Positions 12,776 through 13,748 of a stretch of 13,748 bases of DNA are shown here, in pieces. The DNA is from Bacillota bacterium. GTDB lineage: Bacteria > Bacillota > GCA-003054495 > Carboxydocellales > JAJZTU01. A model generated the notes under the pieces. The model was not told where the DNA came from. It searched no databases and saw only the letters and a program-made list of their open reading frames with translations. A program made the position numbers and the translations under genes. Each line of letters begins with the position of its first letter. The first letter of the stretch is position 1. Location: the NCBI GenBank assembly GCA_021848765.1, contig JAJZTU010000060.1:1-13748 (forward strand), in the 5' to 3' direction.

Positions 12776-13748
12776 TCATCCGCCCTTTCTGAGACTGGAC
12801 TCTCTAACCACTAGCTTGGGCGCAAAAAAGTGGCTGTTTGGCGGCAACTGCTGCCCCTGGATAAGGGCAATAAGCATTTCCGCTGCTTTAGCCCCTAAAG
12901 CATACCCGGGGATTTCGACGCTGGTCAGGGCAGGTTGCACCATACCGGCCAGGGTAATATCGTCAAAACCTACCAAAGCTAAATCCTGCGGCACTTTAAC
13001 CCCGGCTTCCTTGGCCGCGCGCAGTGCCCCGATGGCCATCAGGTCGTTGCAGGCAAAGATGGCAGTGAACTTCCCCCGGTGGGCATCCAACAGCTTTTTG
13101 GCAGCTTGATATCCTCCCTCAATCTTGTAATCCCCTGTTAATATCCATTCCTGGGGCGGCTCAAACCCGGCTTTGGCACACTCGGCGAGGAACCCCTTTA
13201 ATCTCTGCCGGGCGTTAGTTGTACTTAGCGGTCCGGTTAAACAAGCAATCTGCCGGTGTCCGGACTCTATTAAGTGGCGTGCCGCCAAGCGCGCTCCCTC
13301 TTCATTTTCAAAATACACGCCGGGTATCTCCGACGGCCCTTCGGTATACCGTTCCACGAAGACTACCGGAATGCCCTTCCGGTATAATTTTTCAAAGACA
13401 CTGTTGTCTTCCTCTCTGTTAGGGGTTGTGGCGATAAAACCGTCTACCGAACGCTGGGATAAAAAGGTAACAGCCCTTCTTTCTTTCTCCAGGTTCCCAT
13501 CGGTATTACAAAGGAAAACACTCATACCGGTAACATTGGCAGTATCCTCTACCCCGCGAGCCATCTCCGGAAAAAAGGGGTTGGCGATGTCCGGGATGAT
13601 CAGGCCCATGGTTCCGGTACGTTTGGTAATCATGCTGCGGGCAATGTAATTAGGTTCATAACCCAGCTCCCGCATGGCCCGGAGTACCCTTTCCCTGGTT
13701 TCTTCGCCAGCTCCGTCCAGTTTGCCGTTTATAATCCTGGAAACGGTG
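12776..13748 (-). CDS. rbsR: LacI-family transcriptional repressor, 5' end outside the window
   Basis: The frame is open to the right edge, so the first residues are missing. At the edge it reads TVSRIINGKLDG, then ETRERVLRAMRELGYEPN, which is the recognition helix and third helix of a LacI-type headpiece. The hinge and GLIIPDIANPFF follow and lead into the periplasmic-binding-protein-like effector domain (FLCNTDGNLEKE, DGFIATT, VVFVER, HRQIACLTGP, AIFACNDLMAIGAL, VGFDD, LTSVEIP). RbsR-like proteins bind the sugar and leave the operator. It is the first visible gene of the operon, and its stop is five bases before the rbsA start, so it probably controls the operon and itself. The operator should lie just right of the window. 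An internal ATG at 13675 is not the real start. Confidence 0.92.
   Translation of the reverse strand, partial: TVSRIINGKLDGAGEETRERVLRAMRELGYEPNYIARSMITKRTGTMGLIIPDIANPFFPEMARGVEDTANVTGMSVFLCNTDGNLEKERRAVTFLSQRSVDGFIATTPNREEDNSVFEKLYRKGIPVVFVERYTEGPSEIPGVYFENEEGARLAARHLIESGHRQIACLTGPLSTTNARQRLKGFLAECAKAGFEPPQEWILTGDYKIEGGYQAAKKLLDAHRGKFTAIFACNDLMAIGALRAAKEAGVKVPQDLALVGFDDITLAGMVQPALTSVEIPGYALGAKAAEMLIALIQGQQLPPNSHFFAPKLVVRESSLRKGG

Overview
The window reads as a piece of a Gram-positive, low-to-mid GC anaerobe of the Desulfotomaculum/Pelotomaculum/Moorella kind (Bacillota, Clostridia). This is an inference from strong AGGAGG-type ribosome binding sites, a lipoprotein solute-binding protein, sigma-A promoters, and a corrinoid/tetrahydrofolate methyl-transfer module of the type that feeds the Wood-Ljungdahl pathway. 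Every intact gene I can support lies on the minus strand, so the genes are transcribed from high to low coordinates.

Right two thirds (13748 down to about 4900): a nine-gene array with short gaps or overlaps, ending in a rho-independent terminator at 4899-4933. The order is LacI-family repressor (5' end outside the window), rbsA, rbsC, rbsB, a UroD/MtaA-family methyltransferase, rbsK, rbsD, a corrinoid (B12) protein and a pterin-binding methyltransferase of the AcsE type. A ribose-type uptake and phosphorylation operon is thus interleaved with a complete methyltransferase I / corrinoid protein / methyltransferase II chain. The simplest reading is import of an O-methylated pentose or methyl pentoside, removal of its methyl group onto cob(I)alamin and then tetrahydrofolate, and processing of the freed sugar by RbsD and RbsK. 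Several residues that hold ribose in the E. coli proteins are replaced here in RbsK, RbsB and RbsD, which fits a non-standard substrate. This is the main candidate for an undescribed system.

Middle (about 2800 to 4930): a scarred accessory region. It holds a MntA/HepT (nucleotidyltransferase/HEPN) toxin-antitoxin pair with its own promoter and terminator, a GC-rich protein fragment, and the C-terminal part of an IS1182-like transposase. It also holds a chimeric second copy of sequence from the left-hand genes: 59 bp spanning the DUF2889/metallo-hydrolase boundary joined directly to 113 bp from upstream of the DUF2889 gene. This shows that a duplication followed by an internal deletion accompanied the insertion. 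Both copies of the 113-bp part carry the same promoter (TTGCAA-17-TATAAT) and the same terminator.

Left (1 to about 2800): a DUF2889 protein and an MBL-fold hydrolase in a tight pair, a carboxymuconolactone decarboxylase-family (AhpD-like) protein, and the N-terminus of a divergent SecA that runs off the left edge.
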